This document shows, in pieces, positions 25,472 through 34,732 of a stretch of 64,000 nucleotides of DNA (positions within the stretch are counted from its first letter, which is position 1; each line of letters opens with the position of its first letter). The notes under the pieces were generated by a model. It did no database searches, was not told where the DNA came from, and was given only the letters and a program-made list of their open reading frames with translations. The translations under genes were made by a program, and so were the position numbers. Source of the stretch: BOG-908 sp964247675 (GTDB lineage Bacteria; Pseudomonadota; Alphaproteobacteria; Acetobacterales; Acetobacteraceae); contig CAXTVW010000004.1 of NCBI GenBank assembly GCA_964247675.1, forward strand, positions 11,333-75,332, read 5' to 3'.

Positions 25472-26177
25472 GACAGGCACCCTGATGAACGTCTCAAAGC
25501 GCCCGGAGAAACAAGCGAGCAAACGGCTTTCCATGGCAGTTCCGTTCGAACTGTCCCTCGAAGGCTTGAACAGCTCCGGGTCGTGGCACTTGATCGCCCG
25601 ACGTTTCTCCTCAAGGTGGTTCAAAACATCGAGCCTGAAACCTGTCGGAACCTGGGCATCGAGCACACGCCGGGTCGGAAGGGTCCAGCTCGAAAGCGGG
25701 TATTCGAAAAGTGGCAGGTTCATACGTCCCGCGACACGGCGTCCGAGGATGCTGGTAATGAGATGGTTGTCGTTCGGATCGTGCCGCCAGGTGGTCACCA
25801 AAGCGACGGCACCGATTGTCCGCGCATGCGCCTCTGCCGTCTGCATCAAAGTTCCGGCGGCTTCGCCCCGATGAGCACCGATGTCATGTATGCCGAGAAA
25901 GCGGATGTTGGCATCGGCCACTCCGAAAGCCTCCGCCGCACGACGGCATCCTGCCTCGTGCAGGTTTCTCTGGCTTCTCCCGCGATCCCCGGCGAGAAGG
26001 CAATCCGGCAGGCCGTCGGTCAGGATGGGTGTATGGACTGGACTCCCGCCCGCCCGCCTGCGCGATCGCACTCAGGCCGCCGCAACCCAAAGTCTCGTCA
26101 CCCGGCTGCGAGGACAGGATAAGAACCGGCCCAGAGCCCATCTCAGCTTCGAGTAAGGGCACAGGCAGACTGCGCAT
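25472..26177 (-). pseudogene. PIG-L family deacetylase, frameshifted and lacking its metal motif
   Basis: The N-terminal part reads GPVLILSSQPGDETLGCGGL, corresponding to the usual ...APHPDDETLGCGG...; the zinc-binding His is Gln and the first Asp is Gly. Shortly after (near 26070) the frame changes: HTPILTDG, EAFGVADANIRFLGIHD, VALVTTWRHDPNDNHL, AGRMNLPLFEYPLSSWTLP and HLEEKRRAIKCHD follow in the next frame. This is the standard order of LmbE/PIG-L N-acetylglucosaminyl deacetylases. The second half is well preserved down to RFETFIRVP and then runs on into unrelated codons. With both the frameshift and the lost HPDD residues it cannot be an active deacetylase. Confidence 0.75.
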
Positions 26178-26635
26178 CCGCCAACGCATCCTCGCAGCGC
26201 CCATACGGCGCAGCCGAAGCGGGTCGCAATCGGGTTCCGACCTTCCGCCCACCGGCCCATGGGCTGATTGTTTCAGCTCGGGCCAGGCCACGTCGGCGTT
26301 CGGGGTGTGCATTTTCGCATCCGTTGCTGAACCGTGAATACCTTCGTATCCCACCAATCCCCTCACGTTTCAACAGCTGATTGTGCTAATCGCTCCTTGA
26401 CAACCCCAGATTGGCTTGCCGCCCCGAAAAACAGCTCGCGATCGCAAAAACTACGCCGCAGAACCTGTCCTCGGCCAGACACCCGCAGGCGGTCTTCGCC
26501 GAGGAGGTTCCTGAAAAGGAGACTGCGGCGGCGGTGAAGCTGGACCACCGCGCAGCGGTTCAAACGGGTCCTGCCGCGCTAATATGATGTCTAAGCACCG
26601 GCGGCCAGAGATTACGATATCGCAAAGAAAACAGT

Positions 26636-26947
26636 ATGCGGGGGCGGATTTCTACTGTATCGCCGGATGGGAAAACGCGGAGCCATTACGGTGCGAACGG
26701 GAGCTGGACAATGTCGTTGTGTTGGATAAAGGCCGGAAAGATGAACTGGAGCCAAGCATCCGGACACGCTTGCGCCGCGGACACACAACATGAATTCTAT
26801 GTAATGTGCACGTCCGAAGGAGCCTTCCGATACTTCGTATGGCAGAAGCTTTCACCTCGAACGATCGTTGCCTGGGGCGAGAAGCCGACCATCGAGGATG
26901 CGATGACGGCAGCCGAGACTAACCGCGTCGGTGATGACGGCTACTAG
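26636..26947 (+). CDS. Possible small soluble protein, 103 aa
   Basis: A plus-strand frame reading RISTVSPDGKTRSHYGANGS, CWIKAGKMNWSQASGHACAA, then FYVMCTSEGAFRYFVWQKLS and PTIEDAMTAAETNRVGDDG. The second half has balanced amino-acid use and no competing frame, which is the main support. The start is uncertain and no good ribosome-binding site is visible. No family recognised. Confidence 0.35.
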   Translation: MRGRISTVSPDGKTRSHYGANGSWTMSLCWIKAGKMNWSQASGHACAADTQHEFYVMCTSEGAFRYFVWQKLSPRTIVAWGEKPTIEDAMTAAETNRVGDDGY

Positions 26948-28063
26948 ACCAAGCGCAGACGAGTGCCTGAGGTGCATGGTCCGGCCGTGGATCACGCCAG
27001 GCGCAAAAGACGGATCCAGCCAATGGTCCCGTTGCCCGCAGGTGCTTTTCTCGGTGGTAGCTCCGCAAGCAGCAGGTGGTGCGCGGATATAGGCCCGGGA
27101 AAGCGTCCGCGTTCTCGGTTGACGGCTTCTCAGCAGCAGGACAGGCTTCTGCCGCTCGGTCGTATGTGCCCGGCAGGGCATAGGACAACGGTCACGTGCT
27201 CCGAAGCGGCGGGCTCAAGCCTCTCACCCTGCCGTTATGATCAGACGGACGTGATGGCTGCCTTGCGCCCGAATGAGCGTCAGACGACCGCCACTGGCGG
27301 AACCGCCGCTGGACTGGCAAACTCGTTACGTCGGGTTGCGGGTGACCGGGGCATTCCGGCGTTGTCATACGTATTCCTGTGCGCAAGCTTTTGCCCCTTT
27401 TCATCAGCGAAGGCGGTCCAAAAGATTGTTCCCGTCCGTCTCCGCAGCCCTCTCTCGCGCACCGGACGGCTCGGCAGGCGTCACCCGCCTTGACGCGTCG
27501 AGTCCGCTAAGGAGGAAGAACAGCCCCATGCTGAAGGCCCTTGTGTTCACAATCCGTGACGTTAGGGTTTTGTCCCGAACAAGGCTGTTTTCAGGATGTC
27601 CGCTCGCATGGGCTGTCATAAGCGTCCAGGTGCGGCTCCTCGACTTGGACAAAGCCCGTTCAGAGACATAACAGGTGTGCCAGTGATATCGCGCCTCCAG
27701 TTCACATGCCCGGATCAGTCGACGGACCGTATGGGTGGTGACGGTCCAGCGTTCGCGATGTCCTTGACCGTGAGGAAAGTGCGTTCATCCATGAAATCGG
27801 GTTTACGAACAGGCGGTGGCATCACGCTGCCGGACCGGAGAGCGCGTCAGACACGGAACAGAACCGACCGGACTGACGCCCGCTGCCGCTCGTGTTCGGC
27901 CGACGGTCCCGCGGACGTACTATGAGGCTTGCCAGCAAGCGCGTGCGCCGGACACTTATCCCCAGTTGCACATGGTCGCAGAATTACGGGGATATCAGGC
28001 GCCCGGGAGAAAAGACCCGTCCTTTTGACTGGTTTCCGTTCTGGATCTGTGTGATTACGCATC
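26948..28063. other. 1.1-kb stretch without a supportable gene
   Basis: Open frames exist on both strands because GC is high, but none has sustained coding-type codon use, a recognisable motif or a ribosome-binding site. No tRNA-like fold, IS ends or long repeats were noticed. It is probably eroded DNA between the PIG-L pseudogene and the response regulator. Confidence 0.5.
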
Positions 28064-28279
28064 ATGCAATCCACCGATGGCAGGCCTCTCGAGTCGGAAA
28101 TATACGAAGCCATCGCGATGGCTCGTGCACAGGGTAGGTTTGAGGTCGCCCTCGCGCTGGCCATGACCCTGGAAGCGTTGACACGCCGACGGCCCTCGGT
28201 GAGCCTGCGCAGCTACTGGCCGATGGAATGTTCGGCAGGCCTCGTCACAGCACCACTCCATCGCCCTGGAGCCAGTTAG
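28064..28279 (+). CDS. Possible 71-aa helical protein
   Basis: MQSTDGRPLESEIYEAIAMA then RAQGRFEVALALAMTLEALT reads as two amphipathic helices, with balanced codon use. The frame's last 35 bp overlap the 3' end of the convergent response-regulator gene. The ATG has no strong ribosome-binding site. It may be real for the first ~45 codons only. Confidence 0.35.
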   Translation: MQSTDGRPLESEIYEAIAMARAQGRFEVALALAMTLEALTRRRPSVSLRSYWPMECSAGLVTAPLHRPGAS

Positions 28280-28664
28280 CGCTCTCCGGATGCCGGTCGG
28301 TGAACAGGAGCGCGATGGCATCCTCCAACATGTCGCAAGTATAGGGTTTGGGTAAAAACCGGCTCCGTGCCGGGATTTCTCCGGCTAGCGGCCGGATATG
28401 CCCTGAAGCAATCAAGACTCTCATCGCTGGCCATGTCACCGAGACGAGTTCGGCAAGTTGCATGCCGTCGATTCGACCCGGCATCCGGACATCCGTGAAG
28501 AGGAGATCGATCTTGTGAGAGCTCTCCCGGAGCATCTCCAAAGCCTGTGCAGCATCCGCGACCTGGAGCACCGTGAATCCGCTCTCAACGAGAAATTCGG
28601 CCACAATCTCCCGTATCGGGTGGTCATCCTCGGCCAACAAGACTACCTTGGGTTGTGTCTCCAT
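28245..28664 (-). CDS. Single-domain response regulator (CheY-like)
   Basis: A 139-aa receiver domain without an output domain. The acidic pair is in LLAEDDHPIREIVAEFL (Glu12-Asp14), the phospho-acceptor Asp58 in LLFTDVRMPG, Ser87 follows in VLIASGH, and the conserved Lys106 is in FLPKPYTC. It is monocistronic with no kinase next to it; such single-domain regulators often sit at the end of PAS-histidine-kinase phosphorelays. Two kinase genes lie 5-7 kb away but nothing here ties them to it. Confidence 0.85.
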   Translation of the reverse strand: METQPKVVLLAEDDHPIREIVAEFLVESGFTVLQVADAAQALEMLRESSHKIDLLFTDVRMPGRIDGMQLAELVSVTWPAMRVLIASGHIRPLAGEIPARSRFLPKPYTCDMLEDAIALLFTDRHPESANWLQGDGVVL

Positions 28665-29136
28665 GGCCTGCGATTAAACCGTTTCTTACGAAAACCCAAC
28701 GTATTCGTCATCACGATCGCGTGAAAGAAGGCTTGGCGGTTGAAGACATGCCTTTGTTTGGTAACGGGGCGTGCGCGAGCAACGCGTAACGACGGCAGTG
28801 TCCATCGACGGCGTTCTCGTCGGACTTCCATTATCGTGACTGCCTGTCACCCCTGCTTCAGCGTGCAGGTCTCCCCGATGTCCACCAAAGGTGTTTGGCG
28901 GACCGCATCGGACGCGGGAGACGACCGACGGCCGCCCTTTCGAGCGTCATTGAAAGCGGGACAGCCAGCGTCGTCGTTCTGCGTTGAAACCGCAGCTTTC
29001 CAGTATGCGACGTCTGTGAGCGGCCGAGACTCGCCCAAACGCGTCCGTTGGTTGAATGACCTGAGCGGCGGGTAATCCGACGCCCTCGATGTAGCGTCCC
29101 GAGATGAAGCCACCGAACCTGCTTCCGGCAAGTGGC
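28665..29136. other. Spacer between the response regulator and dnaE2
   Basis: No supportable gene, repeat or RNA gene seen. It contains the promoter region of the response regulator at its left end and the 3' flank of dnaE2 at its right end; no strong terminator hairpin was found after the dnaE2 stop. Confidence 0.45.
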
Positions 29137-32100
29137 TTACCTGAAATCCCGCGTCGCTACCTTGATGCCTGACCCGAGTCGCAGGTCCGGGACATAGATG
29201 TCGCGCGGCACCGGCATCTCCGGCACGGAGCCGGGTCCGGTGCGCGGGTCCCGTCCCGCCGGATGCGTCGCGCCGTCGCCGCGCCCGTGCACGATTGGGA
29301 ACGCCTCGTCCCGCTCCCCGACAGATCGCAGCAGGTCGGACACATCCTCCAGGACGTCGGTGACGACGTGAATGACCTCGCCCTCGCGCTGCACCCGCCC
29401 GTGGCAGGCTATCATGCCCGCCGAGAGCACCAGCCGCCGCTGCTTCTCGAACCGGTCGGCCCACAGGACCAGGTTGGCCACGCCGGTCTCGTCCTCGATG
29501 GTGATGAACATCACGCCTTTGGCCGAACCCGGCTTCTGCCGCACCAGCACGATGCCGGGCACAACCACCTTGCGGCCGTCCCGCGCGTGCAGCAGGTCGG
29601 CGCACGTCACCATGCCTCGCGCCTGCAGCGTGTGCCGCAGGAACGCGACAGGGTGCCGCCCCAGGGTGAGGCCGACGCTGCGGTAGTCTTCGACCACCTC
29701 GCGCCCTTCCTTCATCGGCATCAAGGGCACGTGCGGCTCGATCGCCTCGGGCTGCGGCGGCCCGTTGCCGTCGGCGGCGGCGAACAGCGGCAGCACTTTG
29801 TCGGCCAGCCCTCGCACGGCCCACAACGCCTGCCGCCGGTCCACCCCGATGCCGCGGAAGGCGTCCGCCTCGGCCAGCCGCTCCAGCATGGCAGGCGGAA
29901 TACCGGCACGGCGCCAGACCTCCTCGACCGTGCCGTAGGGCGTCTCGCCACGCCTGTTCACCAGTTGCGCGCCGGGTTCGTTGCCAAGTCCCTTCGCCAT
30001 ACGCAGGCCGAGCCGGACCGCCTTGCCCGGCCCGCCGTCGTCCCGTCGCTCCAGGGTGCAGTCCCAGCGACTAGCGTTCACGCACACCGGGCGCACCAGC
30101 ACCCGGTGCTCGCGCGCGTCCCGCACGATCTGCGCCGGGGCGTAGAAGCCCATCGGCTGGGCATTCAGCAACGCGGCGCAGAACACGTCCGGATGGTGGC
30201 ACTTCATCCAGGCGCTAGCGTAGGCCACCAGCGCGAAGCTGGCGGCGTGGCTCTCCGGGAAGCCGTAGGAGCCGAAGCCCTCCAGCTGGCTGAACGTGCG
30301 CTCGGCGAATTCCCGCTCGTAACCCTTCTCCACCATGCCGCCGATCAGCTTGTCCTTGAAGTGCGACACACCGCCGGTGAACTTGAAAGTCGCCATGCTC
30401 CGGCGCAGCTGGTCCGCCTCGCCCGGCGTGAACCCCGCGCACTGGATGGCCACCTGCATCGCCTGCTCCTGGAACAGCGGCACGCCCAGCGTCTTGCCCA
30501 GCACCCGCTCCAGCTCCGGCTTGGGGTAGTGAACCGGCTCCAGGCCTTCGCGGCGGCGGAGATAGGGGTGCACCATGTCGCCCTGGATCGGGCCGGGGCG
30601 CACGATCGCCACCTGCACCACAAGGTCATAGAACGTGGTGGGCTTGAGCCGCGGCAGCATGGCCATCTGCGCCCGGCTCTCGATCTGGAACGTGCCCAGC
30701 GTGTCCGCGCGGCGGATCATCGCGTACGTCTTCGGGTCCTCGGGCGGGATGGTGGCGATGTCCATGGCGACGCCGCGGTGCGCCTCCAGCAGCTCGAAGG
30801 CGCGGCGCATGCAGCCCAGCATCCCCAGGCCGAGCACGTCGACCTTCATGAACTTCAGCGCGTCGATGTCGTCCTTGTCCCACTCGATGACCTGCCGCCC
30901 GGCCATCGCGGCGGGCTCGACCGGCACCAGCTCGTCCAGCCGGTCGCGCGTCAGAACGAAGCCGCCCGGGTGGGTGCCGAGCTGGCGCGGGAAGCCGATG
31001 AGTTCGCGGGCGAGATCGATGGCCAGGCGAAGGCGGCGGTCATCGAGGTTGAGGTTCAGCTCCTTCGCGTGCTCGCTCTCCACGCCGTCCTTGGACCAGC
31101 CCCAGACCTGGGAGGCCAGCGCGCCGGTGACGTCTTCGGTCAGGCCGAGCACCTTGCCGACGTCACGGATGGCGCCGCGCGGGCCGAAGCACATCACCGT
31201 GGCGCACAGGGCGGCACGGTCGCGGCCATAGCGCTCGAACACCCATTGGATCACCTCCTCGCGCCGCTCGCTCTCGAAATCGACGTCGATGTCCGGCGGT
31301 TCTTTGCGCTCCTGGCTTATGAAGCGCTCGAACAGCAGGCCGGAGCGCACGGGGTCGATGGCGGTGACGCCCAGCACGTAGCAAACGGCGGAGTTGGCGG
31401 CCGAGCCGCGGCCTTGGCACAGGATGCCCTTGCTCCGCGCATAGCGAACGATGCTGTTCACCGTCAGGAAGTAGGGCGCGTAGCCGAGCGAGCCGATCAG
31501 CCGCAGCTCATGCACCAGCTGGGCCTGCACCCCCAGCGGCGCGCCGTCGGGGTAGCGTAGCGGCAGGCTCTCCTGCACGAGGCGCTCCAGGCCCTGCTGC
31601 GGGGTCTCGTCGTCCCGCTGCAGCTCGTCCGGGTATTGGTAGCTGAGCTCGGCCAGGCTGAACATGCAGCGCGCGGCGATCTCGGACGAGCGGGCGACCG
31701 CTTCCGGGTAGGCGCCGAACAGGCGGCCCATCTCCTCGGGCGATTTCAGGTGGCGGTCGGCGAAGCGCTCGCGGCGGTAGCCCGCGTCGTCGATGGTGCA
31801 GCCCTCGCGTATGCAGGTGACGACGTCCTGCAGGATGCGGCGCTGCGGAGCGTGGTAGAGCACGTCGCCGGTGACCACGGTCGGCACCCGGGCGCGCTGC
31901 GCCATGTCGGACAGCTCGCGCAGGCGCAGCGTATCGCCAGGCCGCCTGCGCAGGCCTAGCGCCAGATGGCATCGGCCTGGGAACGCAGCCCGCATTCGGC
32001 GCAGCTCGGCCTCCAAGTTATCGTCCGGCATGTCGGGCAGCAGCACCACCACCAGACCTTCGCCCGCGGCGGCCAACTCCTTCCACGCCAGCTCGAAGGT

Positions 32101-32409
32101 GCCTTTCTCCCCGCGGCTCTTGGCCAGGGTGAGCACGCGGCAGAGACGCGCGTAGGCCGGGCGGTCCGTTGGATAGGCGAGCACCGGTAGACCGTCGGTC
32201 AGCTCCAGCCTGCAGCCGACCACCAGCCGGAGGCCGACCTCGCTGGCCCTGGCGTGGGCGCGCGCGATCCCGGCCAGCGTATTGTGGTCGGTGACGGCCA
32301 GGGCCTCGTAGCCGAGCGCCTTGGCCTGCAGCATCAACTCCTCGATCCGGCTGGCGCCGCGCAGGAAGGAGTAGTTCGAGCAGACCTGCAGCTCGGTGTA
32401 GGCGGCCAT
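29137..32409 (-). CDS. dnaE2: Error-prone DNA polymerase III alpha-type subunit DnaE2
   Basis: A 1,090-aa protein starting at the ATG at 32409 (MAAYTELQVCSNYSFLRGAS); the frame is open for 127 further codons upstream but that part is not DnaE2. It has the PHP domain (YEALAVTDHNTLAGIARAHA), the polymerase core with acidic residues in PPDIDVDFESERREEVIQWV and LKFMKVDVLGLGML, the FIQ-type RPGPIQGDMVHPYLRRREG, QEQAMQVAIQCAGFTPGEAD, the FGSYGFPESHAASFALVAYA helix, and a C-terminal OB fold. DnaE2 performs SOS translesion synthesis, normally with ImuA/ImuB; neither gene is adjacent here. The start overlaps the stop of the 79-aa gene by one base (TGATG), so they are coupled. Confidence 0.95.
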   Translation of the reverse strand: MAAYTELQVCSNYSFLRGASRIEELMLQAKALGYEALAVTDHNTLAGIARAHARASEVGLRLVVGCRLELTDGLPVLAYPTDRPAYARLCRVLTLAKSRGEKGTFELAWKELAAAGEGLVVVLLPDMPDDNLEAELRRMRAAFPGRCHLALGLRRRPGDTLRLRELSDMAQRARVPTVVTGDVLYHAPQRRILQDVVTCIREGCTIDDAGYRRERFADRHLKSPEEMGRLFGAYPEAVARSSEIAARCMFSLAELSYQYPDELQRDDETPQQGLERLVQESLPLRYPDGAPLGVQAQLVHELRLIGSLGYAPYFLTVNSIVRYARSKGILCQGRGSAANSAVCYVLGVTAIDPVRSGLLFERFISQERKEPPDIDVDFESERREEVIQWVFERYGRDRAALCATVMCFGPRGAIRDVGKVLGLTEDVTGALASQVWGWSKDGVESEHAKELNLNLDDRRLRLAIDLARELIGFPRQLGTHPGGFVLTRDRLDELVPVEPAAMAGRQVIEWDKDDIDALKFMKVDVLGLGMLGCMRRAFELLEAHRGVAMDIATIPPEDPKTYAMIRRADTLGTFQIESRAQMAMLPRLKPTTFYDLVVQVAIVRPGPIQGDMVHPYLRRREGLEPVHYPKPELERVLGKTLGVPLFQEQAMQVAIQCAGFTPGEADQLRRSMATFKFTGGVSHFKDKLIGGMVEKGYEREFAERTFSQLEGFGSYGFPESHAASFALVAYASAWMKCHHPDVFCAALLNAQPMGFYAPAQIVRDAREHRVLVRPVCVNASRWDCTLERRDDGGPGKAVRLGLRMAKGLGNEPGAQLVNRRGETPYGTVEEVWRRAGIPPAMLERLAEADAFRGIGVDRRQALWAVRGLADKVLPLFAAADGNGPPQPEAIEPHVPLMPMKEGREVVEDYRSVGLTLGRHPVAFLRHTLQARGMVTCADLLHARDGRKVVVPGIVLVRQKPGSAKGVMFITIEDETGVANLVLWADRFEKQRRLVLSAGMIACHGRVQREGEVIHVVTDVLEDVSDLLRSVGERDEAFPIVHGRGDGATHPAGRDPRTGPGSVPEMPVPRDIYVPDLRLGSGIKVATRDFR

Positions 32410-32648
32410 CAGCCCGCGTTCGGGTGGCCGTGCCCGCTGGTGCTTGGCGCCGCCCGGTCGGGCTTCTTCATCAGCACGAAGCCGGAGCGCTCCAGGTGCT
32501 CGACCAGGCGTTCCGCCGTGATGCGGGCCATGGCATCGTCGGCGTGGTGGACGCGCTTGCGCCCGGCGAAACGCAGGGCAAAGGAGAGGCTCTCCTGGAT
32601 TTCCTGGGCGCTGGCGGGACGCAGGCCCAGCTTGTCGTCGGCGATCAT
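32409..32648 (-). CDS. Conserved-looking 79-aa protein coupled to dnaE2
   Basis: A basic helical protein (QEIQESLSFALRFAGRKRVH, DAMARITAERLVEHLERSGF, then VLMKKP). Its stop shares a base with the dnaE2 ATG, so the two are translated together. The C-terminal 15 residues are disordered (Ser, Thr, Gly, His). No named family is recognised. The coupling suggests a role in DNA damage tolerance or regulation of DnaE2, but it could simply be a neighbour. Confidence 0.65.
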   Translation of the reverse strand: MIADDKLGLRPASAQEIQESLSFALRFAGRKRVHHADDAMARITAERLVEHLERSGFVLMKKPDRAAPSTSGHGHPNAG

Positions 32649-32733
32649 TTTCCACTACCCTCCCCAGGATGAGGGCGGGAAGAAAGCACGGGAACATAGG
32701 GAGAACAAGCCTCATCATAGCCGGGGGAGGCCG

Positions 32734-33260
32734 ATGACGTTCCTGATCTACGGTGCGACCGGCTACACGGGCCGCCTGTGCGCCGAGCACGCCGTGGAGC
32801 GCGAGTTGCGTCCCGTGCTGGCGAGCCGGAGCCCGGACAAGCTGCGCCCGTTCGCCGAGGGTCTGGGACTGGAGTGGCGGCCCTTCGCGCTGGCGCCACG
32901 CCCCGCCGAGCTACGGGGCGTCGAGGCCGTGCTGCACGCGGCCGGTCCGTTCTCGGCCACGGCGGCGTCGATGGCTTCGGCCTGCATCGAGGCGGGCGAC
33001 CATTACTGCGACATCACCGGCGAGATAGACGTCTTCAAGGCGCTTGCAGCGTTGAGCGGCCGCGCGCGCGATGCCGGATTGATGCTGCTGCCCGGCGCGG
33101 GGTTCGACGTGGTGCCCAGCGACTGCCTGGCGCCGTCCGCCTCACCCCTGTCAATCGGCAGCCTCGCGAAAGCAAGCCGCGGCACGATGAAGACGATGCT
33201 CGAGGGTGTCGGTATGGGTGTGCGGGTCCGACGCGGCGACGCCGTTGTTCAGGGCGCGAC
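32734..33260 (+). pseudogene. Saccharopine dehydrogenase-like NADP-binding protein, truncated
   Basis: ATG at 32734 with GGGGGAGG just upstream. The N-terminal Rossmann domain is complete: MTFLIYGATGYTGRLCAEHA, SPDKLRPFAEGLGLEWRPFA, AVLHAAGPFSATAASMASAC, GDHYCDITGEIDVFKALAAL and MLLPGAGFDVVPSDCLA. This is the family of trans-acting enoyl-reductase or saccharopine-dehydrogenase-like proteins, normally ~350-400 aa. After DCLA a stretch is out of frame (another frame reads LPGAVRLT), the frame returns at SRGTMKTMLEGVG, and homology ends near 33260. The remaining codons to 33477 are antisense to the next gene. The C-terminal half is lost. Confidence 0.75.
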
Positions 33261-33287
33261 CACGGCGGCCGTCGCCCGCCGGATCGC

Positions 33288-33763
33288 TCAGTGCCGGGTC
33301 GCTTGTGCCGCCTCCATGACAAGCAGTTCTCCGCATGGCAGGTTCGCCGAGCCTTTCTCCACGCTAATGCGAAGTACGTTGCCGACGCGGAGGGGAAGCA
33401 GGCGCAGCTGCCACACGCAGAAAGCATCTCGTGCCAGTGCTTCGCTCACGACCGGGTTCGGCTTGACGTCCATGTAGCCGGTTTTCTGCGCCGGAAGGTC
33501 CAGCCGCAAACGCAGTCCGCCCGGGTCGAAGTCGCCCTGCCAGGTGAGGCGCGCGAGCACCCACAGCTGCGTCACGGGCTGCCCCGGTTGCGTGAGGATT
33601 ATGTTCCCGGGTAGCACCCGATGATGCAGACTTTGCCGTTCGCCTCCAGGTGGACGTCGTCGTAGAAGGTGGCGCTTGCCAGAACCGGCAGGGCTGCGGT
33701 GGCGACAATCGGCGCCTCCGGGTGAACACGCTGCGTGTTCACGGCTTTTGGCCTGGCGGGCAT
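33288..33763 (-). pseudogene. DUF6941-like small protein, one-base frameshift
   Basis: The start is ATG 33763 (MPARPKAVNTQRVHPEAPIV) and the first half reads LASATFYDDVHLEANGKVCI then IGCYPGT-stop. The second half continues in the next frame as NIILTQPGQPVTQLWVLARL and FDPGGLRLRLDLPAQKTGYM to a stop at 33288. Loss of one C in the run near 33612 (TACCCGGG) accounts for the switch. The arrangement (ATFxDDI...GKxxxIGxYPG...LT...LxVLARL) matches what I know as DUF6941. The next gene upstream on this strand (histidine kinase) ends 19 bp before this start, so they shared a transcript. Confidence 0.6.
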
Positions 33764-33782
33764 CGTATTTCCTTTCTGGCGG

Positions 33783-34493
33783 TCAGGGAACAAGTCGTGC
33801 CGGGACGGCGACGCGTCCCGCGACCGGAACTCGAACGGCAACAATTGTCGATCGATGTTCCCGGCGAAACGTCCAGCTCCCGCCCGAGGGCCGCAGCAGC
33901 GCATCCACAATGGACAGGCCCTGTCCGTTCGGCGATTTGCTGCCCGTTCCCCAGCCGTCGTCGCTCACGGTCAGCGTGAGCTGCTCGCCGTCTCTCGCAA
34001 CCTCGATGCGTATGTCGCCAAGGAGGCGCAGGTGCATGCCGTGCTTGATGGCGTTTCCGACAAGCTCGTGGGCGACCCGTACCAGCAGGTCGCAGAGTTC
34101 CGGGGAGGCATCGCAGCGGACATGGACGGCGACTGAGATCGTCGCCGCATCGTCGCCCAGGAGTTTGACCAGGCAATCCGACAGTCCGGTCAAACGGTCT
34201 TGCAGACTTCCTGGGCTGTCCACGAAGCCGAACAGCACGTCGGACAACCTCGCGGCAGTCAGGATCCGTTGCTGCAGGCCGTCGCTCAACGCCCGGCCGT
34301 CAGACGAACGTCGCAGGTCGGCATCCTGCGCGATCATCGAGAGTATACGTTGGAGGGCGTTCCTGCTCAGGTGTCGGAGCTGGCGGAAATCGAGGGCTTC
34401 CGCGGCCTCCTGGTCAGCAACGACCCCATGCCGGGGCAGCGCTACGCCGGGGATCTTGCCGGGCAGGATATCGCAGGTGGCGTGGACGGACAT
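33783..34493 (-). CDS. Soluble sensor histidine kinase (HisKA_2/HWE-like)
   Basis: The preferred start is the ATG at 34493 (MSVHATCDILPGKIPGVAL), giving 236 aa; the frame is open further but that part is not kinase-like. The phospho-acceptor helix is LDFRQLRHLSRNALQRILSM, with the His of LRHLSRN as the likely site. The ATP-binding domain shows an N-box (VRVAHELVGNAIKHGM), a G1-type DDGWGTGSKSPNGQGLSIVD, and a final FRREHRSTIVAVRVP. There is no sensor or transmembrane region, so input must come from a partner. It is transcribed divergently from the BaeS/BaeR-like system across a 239-bp region holding a large inverted repeat. Confidence 0.75.
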   Translation of the reverse strand: MSVHATCDILPGKIPGVALPRHGVVADQEAAEALDFRQLRHLSRNALQRILSMIAQDADLRRSSDGRALSDGLQQRILTAARLSDVLFGFVDSPGSLQDRLTGLSDCLVKLLGDDAATISVAVHVRCDASPELCDLLVRVAHELVGNAIKHGMHLRLLGDIRIEVARDGEQLTLTVSDDGWGTGSKSPNGQGLSIVDALLRPSGGSWTFRREHRSTIVAVRVPVAGRVAVPARLVP

Positions 34494-34564
34494 GGTCTTC
34501 CTCGCTCGGGATTGCGGGCGGCAGGCATTTGCCTCCCCGTCAGCCTCTAGCCGGAGATGATGGA

Positions 34565-34663
34565 GCGAGTATGGGCCAATTGTGGAGACAAACGGCAGGT
34601 GCCAGGGACCGGCGCCCGGACGGTGCCGCCTGCCGTTTTCCTCCACATTTCACCCATATTAGC
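34565..34663. repeat. 99-bp imperfect inverted repeat in a divergent intergenic region
   Basis: Two 35-bp arms (34565-34599 and 34629-34663) match at 28 of 35 positions when one is reverse-complemented, separated by 29 bp. Inside them AAACGGCAGG/CCTGCCGTTT is perfect over 10 bp and TGTGGAG/CTCCACA over 7 bp. It lies between the divergent starts at 34493 and 34733. It could be a small non-autonomous element (MITE-like), a long RNA hairpin, or a double operator; no target duplication was checked. Confidence 0.6.
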
Positions 34664-34732
34664 TTGCGATTCGGTTGCTAGGTTCCGTGTGTCGGCAAGG
34701 AGTTTTCCGGAGCCGCACGAGGAGGATAGAAG

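Noticed and set aside
28847..29824. 325-codon minus-strand frame overlapping the dnaE2 3' end
   Set aside because: Out of frame with dnaE2 and Arg/Ala-rich; its last part only reads spacer DNA.
29263..31560. 765-codon open frame on the plus strand
   Set aside because: It is antisense to dnaE2, rich in His/Arg/Gln with no motifs, and arises from high GC at third codon positions of dnaE2.
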